DNA from: an uncultured Oscillospiraceae bacterium
GTDB lineage: Bacteria; Bacillota; Clostridia; Oscillospirales; Acutalibacteraceae
Assembly: GCA_959596515.1 (NCBI GenBank)
Contig: CAUFXR010000072.1
Location: forward strand, 1 to 14,039
Length of the DNA: 14,039 bases
Direction of reading: 5' to 3'
The position numbers and the translations under genes are program-made. Positions 12,091 through 14,039 of this stretch are shown in pieces (the first letter of the stretch is position 1; each line of letters opens with the position of its first letter). The notes beneath the pieces were generated by a model. That model saw only the letters and a program-made list of their open reading frames with translations, had not been told where the DNA came from and made no database searches.

Positions 12091-12693
12091 CTATGTAAGC
12101 TGCTTGATCACCTGCTGCGCCACGCCCTGGACATAGCAGCGGTCGGTATAGATATCCTCCATGGTACTGTTTTCCGGATGGAGCCGGATGCAGCCCTTTT
12201 CGTGGTCTATGTAAAAGCGCTTGAGGGTGGTTTCGTTATCCACCAGTGCGACGATAATGTCACCCTCGTCAGCGGTGTTCTGCTTTTTTATCACTACAAG
12301 GTCGCCCGGCTCAATACCGGCCTCCACCATGGAATATCCTCTGGCGCGCAGCAGAAAGAATTCTCCGCTGCCGAACAGCGCCGTGGGCAGTGCCACATAC
12401 GCTTCAAAGTCTTCTTCCGCGTATTCCGGCTGTCCGCAGGAGATGCCGCCCAACACCGGGGTGAGGACAACCTCCGCATTCGCTTTCCGCGTCACGGCGG
12501 TTTCAGCAGTCTTGCCGTTGTAGGAGAGCAGCCCGCGCCTATCCATCTCCCAAAGGTAGCTGTGTACGGTGCTTTTCGCGTAGCCTACCTCTGCGGCAAG
12601 CTCGCCGATAGAAGGGGATCGGTAATGGGAAAAATAAAATTCCTCCACAGCGTTTTTGATCTGCTCCATTGTTTCTTCGCTCTTGCAGCGCAT
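12091..12693 (-). CDS. LexA-like self-cleaving repressor (S24 peptidase)
   Basis: A 200-residue transcriptional repressor. The first ~65 residues form a winged helix of the LexA type (SPSIGELAAEVGYAKSTVHSYLWEMDRRGLL). The C-terminal S24 domain has the nucleophile Ser121 in RGYSMVEAGI and Lys158 in TTLKRF. The 37-residue spacing equals that of E. coli LexA (Ser119/Lys156). The autocleavage site would be Cys86-Gly87 in GGISCGQP, a Cys-Gly bond as in UmuD rather than the Ala-Gly of LexA. An upstream ATG in frame (12771) exists, but it lies at the -35 box. The ATG at 12693 follows AAGGAGGTG and is preferred. A promoter and an inverted-repeat operator precede it, so autorepression with damage-triggered induction is likely. 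It heads the operon with ImmA/IrrE and the zinc ribbon. Probably an accessory copy, not the host LexA. Confidence 0.88.
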   Translation of the reverse strand: MRCKSEETMEQIKNAVEEFYFSHYRSPSIGELAAEVGYAKSTVHSYLWEMDRRGLLSYNGKTAETAVTRKANAEVVLTPVLGGISCGQPEYAEEDFEAYVALPTALFGSGEFFLLRARGYSMVEAGIEPGDLVVIKKQNTADEGDIIVALVDNETTLKRFYIDHEKGCIRLHPENSTMEDIYTDRCYVQGVAQQVIKQLT

Positions 12694-12716
12694 GGCGGCA
12701 CCTCCTTTTCTCATAT

Positions 12717-12733
12717 CCGAACGAAGCGTTCGG
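12717..12733. promoter_or_regulatory. Inverted-repeat operator (SOS-box-like) before the LexA-like gene
   Basis: CCGAACG and CGTTCGG flank a 3-base centre, giving a 17-base perfect inverted repeat just after the presumed transcription start (about +3 to +19). Inner half-sites CGAAC/GTTCG match the Gram-positive SOS box, but the half-sites are five bases apart instead of four. Confidence 0.75.
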
Positions 12734-12742
12734 GATAGGTAT

Positions 12743-12771
12743 ATTATACCGGTTTGTCCCATCCGCTTCAA
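12743..12771 (-). promoter_or_regulatory. Promoter of the LexA-ImmA-zinc-ribbon operon
   Basis: On the minus strand TTGAAG (12771-12766) and a perfect TATAAT (12748-12743) are separated by 17 bases. Transcription should start near 12736, immediately before the inverted-repeat operator and about 43 bases before the chosen start codon. Confidence 0.82.
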
Positions 12772-12788
12772 TAGATTTTGGAAAAGTC

Positions 12789-12824
12789 AAATCGGGATGG
12801 GCGTTTCAGAACCCATCCCGATTT
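12789..12824 (-). terminator. Intrinsic terminator of the WYL regulator gene (possibly bidirectional)
   Basis: Perfect 13-bp stem, AAATCGGGATGGG and its complement, around a 10-base loop, 10 bases after the WYL gene stop. The plus-strand tail is a T run (ATTTTTG); the minus-strand tail (GACTTTTCC) is weaker. Since only minus-strand genes flank it, its role is to separate the WYL gene from the LexA operon. Confidence 0.75.
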
Positions 12825-12833
12825 TTGCTTCTG

Positions 12834-13802
12834 TTATTTCATCTGTTTCAAGGTAGTCTGCAGCCGCTGTGCGTACTCCCGCCTTGCCGGTTCCGGCGAA
12901 AGGATTTCGATCTGCCCGCTGTAGGTGAATACCCATGCGTAAAAGGTGGGGCTGACAGACACCTCTGCTTCGGCGACAAAATGACCGGCGTCATACCGCT
13001 TTGTCCGTACCTGCTCGCCGAAGCGGTCGACGATGTCATCCATCAGGCTGTTTTCACATTTCAGCTCCACCGTACAGGCTGAGCCGTCATACATGGAAAA
13101 TACCTGACGGCAGTACTCGGAGATGTTATATCCTTCCGGTTTCGGGCGGTAAGGCTGCTCCGACAGTGCGGGGCGGTGCATCCGATCCACGCGGAATTTG
13201 ACTACCTTGCCGTGGCTTTCGGAAAAGCCGAACACATAGTAGGCGTCGCTGTTCCACACCATATCGTAGGGGGAGAGGAGATATACCTGTCCGCCATGCT
13301 TATACGCCCTTTTCTTCTGCGGCGTATATTCGATGTACCGGAAGGCTACCGTTTTTTGCTTCTGGATCGCTTCGTGGAGCGTGTCCACAGCATAATAGAC
13401 GGACTCGTTGCTGGTTTTGACCTTGTCGTCCACAAAGAGACTGCGTTTGAGCGTATCGCTTTGATAGGGGCTTGCAAGCTCCGTCACCTTGCCGATCAAT
13501 TCCTTGCTCTTTTTCGGGGAGATGAATTTGGCGGCCTGCACTGCGTCCACCAGCATTTTTAATTCGGCAAGCTCCATATGGCGGGAGCCGATGAAGAATT
13601 CGTTCTGCCGGCTACGGTTGCATATCACATCAAAGCCACTGTTCTGCAGCTCGGCAGCGTCCTCCGCCACAGTTTTCCGCGTGGTGGAAATCCCGATGGA
13701 GGCAAGGTATTGGATGATATCCGCCGTAGTGGCAGGATGCTCCTCATCCGTGTGATCCCACAGGTATTTGAAGATATATAGCGCCCTGCTTTTATTGATC
13801 AT
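12834..13802 (-). CDS. WYL-domain transcriptional regulator
   Basis: A 322-residue DNA-binding regulator. Residues about 1-70 are a winged helix-turn-helix (SRALYIFKYLWDHTDEEHPATTADIIQYLASIGISTTRKTVAEDAAEL). The WYL domain lies around 140-215, with the signature region YLLSPYDMVWNSDAYYVFGF and FRVDRM. A WCX-type C-terminal domain follows (about 230-320). WYL domains bind ligands, often nucleic acids or nucleotides, and many members control accessory and defence loci in mobile elements. The ATG start has GAGG about seven bases upstream. The gene is a unit of its own, ended by a strong hairpin, and reads in the same direction as the LexA-like operon that follows. No operator could be picked out in its leader. 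Confidence 0.88.
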   Translation of the reverse strand: MINKSRALYIFKYLWDHTDEEHPATTADIIQYLASIGISTTRKTVAEDAAELQNSGFDVICNRSRQNEFFIGSRHMELAELKMLVDAVQAAKFISPKKSKELIGKVTELASPYQSDTLKRSLFVDDKVKTSNESVYYAVDTLHEAIQKQKTVAFRYIEYTPQKKRAYKHGGQVYLLSPYDMVWNSDAYYVFGFSESHGKVVKFRVDRMHRPALSEQPYRPKPEGYNISEYCRQVFSMYDGSACTVELKCENSLMDDIVDRFGEQVRTKRYDAGHFVAEAEVSVSPTFYAWVFTYSGQIEILSPEPARREYAQRLQTTLKQMK

Positions 13803-14039
13803 GTTGATTCCTCTTTGTTAATAATAGAAACCCACCAACAAAGCTGGTAGTTCTTCAGATGCAGGCAAAATCCTAAGAAACCAGCCTGGTACGGGTCTGC
13901 CATCTGCGAAAAAACTGTTATTTGCTACCCATAAACGAGCCTATGTATTCTTTAATTGTCATCTAGTCTTCATCTTGATCTTCTTTGAGTTGGTCTTAGG
14001 TATACTGCTCCGCAATCTTTTTTGCATTCTTACCTGCTG
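13803..14039. other. Right-edge leader region with possible structured RNA and gene remnant
   Basis: Upstream of the WYL gene, on the minus strand. The right edge holds a short open frame reading AGKNAKKIAEQYT to a TAA at 13998-13996, then in the same frame DQLKEDQDED to a TAG. This looks like the tail of an upstream gene, perhaps with a nonsense mutation. An ATG overlapping that TAG opens a 14-codon frame, MTIKEYIGSFMGSK. Between it and the WYL gene several short complementary stretches (CAGAT...ATCTG, ACCA...TGGT) suggest a structured leader. None of this is firm. Confidence 0.25.

Noticed and set aside
12064..12738. Plus-strand open frame of 224 codons opposite the LexA-like gene
   Set aside because: Antisense shadow of a gene with a clear S24 catalytic dyad, promoter and operator; no recognisable domain.
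12694..12771. N-terminal extension of the LexA-like protein from the ATG at 12771
   Set aside because: The extension covers the promoter and operator; the ATG at 12693 has AAGGAGGTG at the right distance.

Overview
The window looks like chromosome from a Gram-positive anaerobe of the Clostridia type (inference). The signs are strong Shine-Dalgarno sequences, TTG and GTG starts, lipoprotein signal peptides, a ferredoxin-rich fusion enzyme and strict TTGACA-17-TATAMT promoters. Almost everything real is on the minus strand; the one plus-strand coding stretch is a broken IS3-type transposase. Base composition is near balanced, apart from that AT-rich fragment.

Layout, left to right. (1) 1-232: two tandem consensus promoters firing leftwards and the start of what looks like an rRNA operon leader; the rRNA gene itself is beyond the left edge. 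(2) 786-2803: a two-gene operon, a transglutaminase-like lipoprotein followed by folE (GTP cyclohydrolase I), closed by a long intrinsic terminator. (3) 3011-8694: a tightly packed four-gene operon. It runs from an 865-residue redox fusion (CoA-disulfide-reductase-like flavoprotein, rhodanese, sulfite/nitrite-reductase-like domain, two [4Fe-4S] ferredoxin motifs) into an iron/siderophore-type ABC importer (binding lipoprotein, permease, ATPase) and ends at a hairpin terminator. (4) 8933-9289: a cysteine-rich DUF134 (UPF0251) DNA-binding protein with its own strong promoter. A perfect palindrome TTTGGCCAAA covers its -10/+1 region, and the only other copy in the window lies in the leader of the redox fusion, so this protein is a good candidate local regulator. 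(5) 9400-10454: degenerate repeats and a 3'-truncated IS3-family transposase.

(6) 10448-13802: the regulatory part of an accessory, ICE- or prophage-like module interrupted at its left end. In transcription order it has a WYL-domain regulator, then an operon of a self-cleaving LexA-like repressor, an ImmA/IrrE metalloprotease and a Com-like zinc ribbon. A large terminator hairpin follows, then a truncated sigma-like gene whose ribosome-binding site is buried in a hairpin. A zinc ribbon of the phage Mu Com type next to a gene with a sequestered Shine-Dalgarno is a suggestive pairing. A repressor that can self-cleave next to an ImmA-type protease suggests two routes to induction.

The two observations I would follow first are the DUF134/TTTGGCCAAA/redox-fusion/ABC-importer locus and the LexA/ImmA/Com-like/sequestered-RBS module. 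No database search was possible, so family names rest on motifs and recall.
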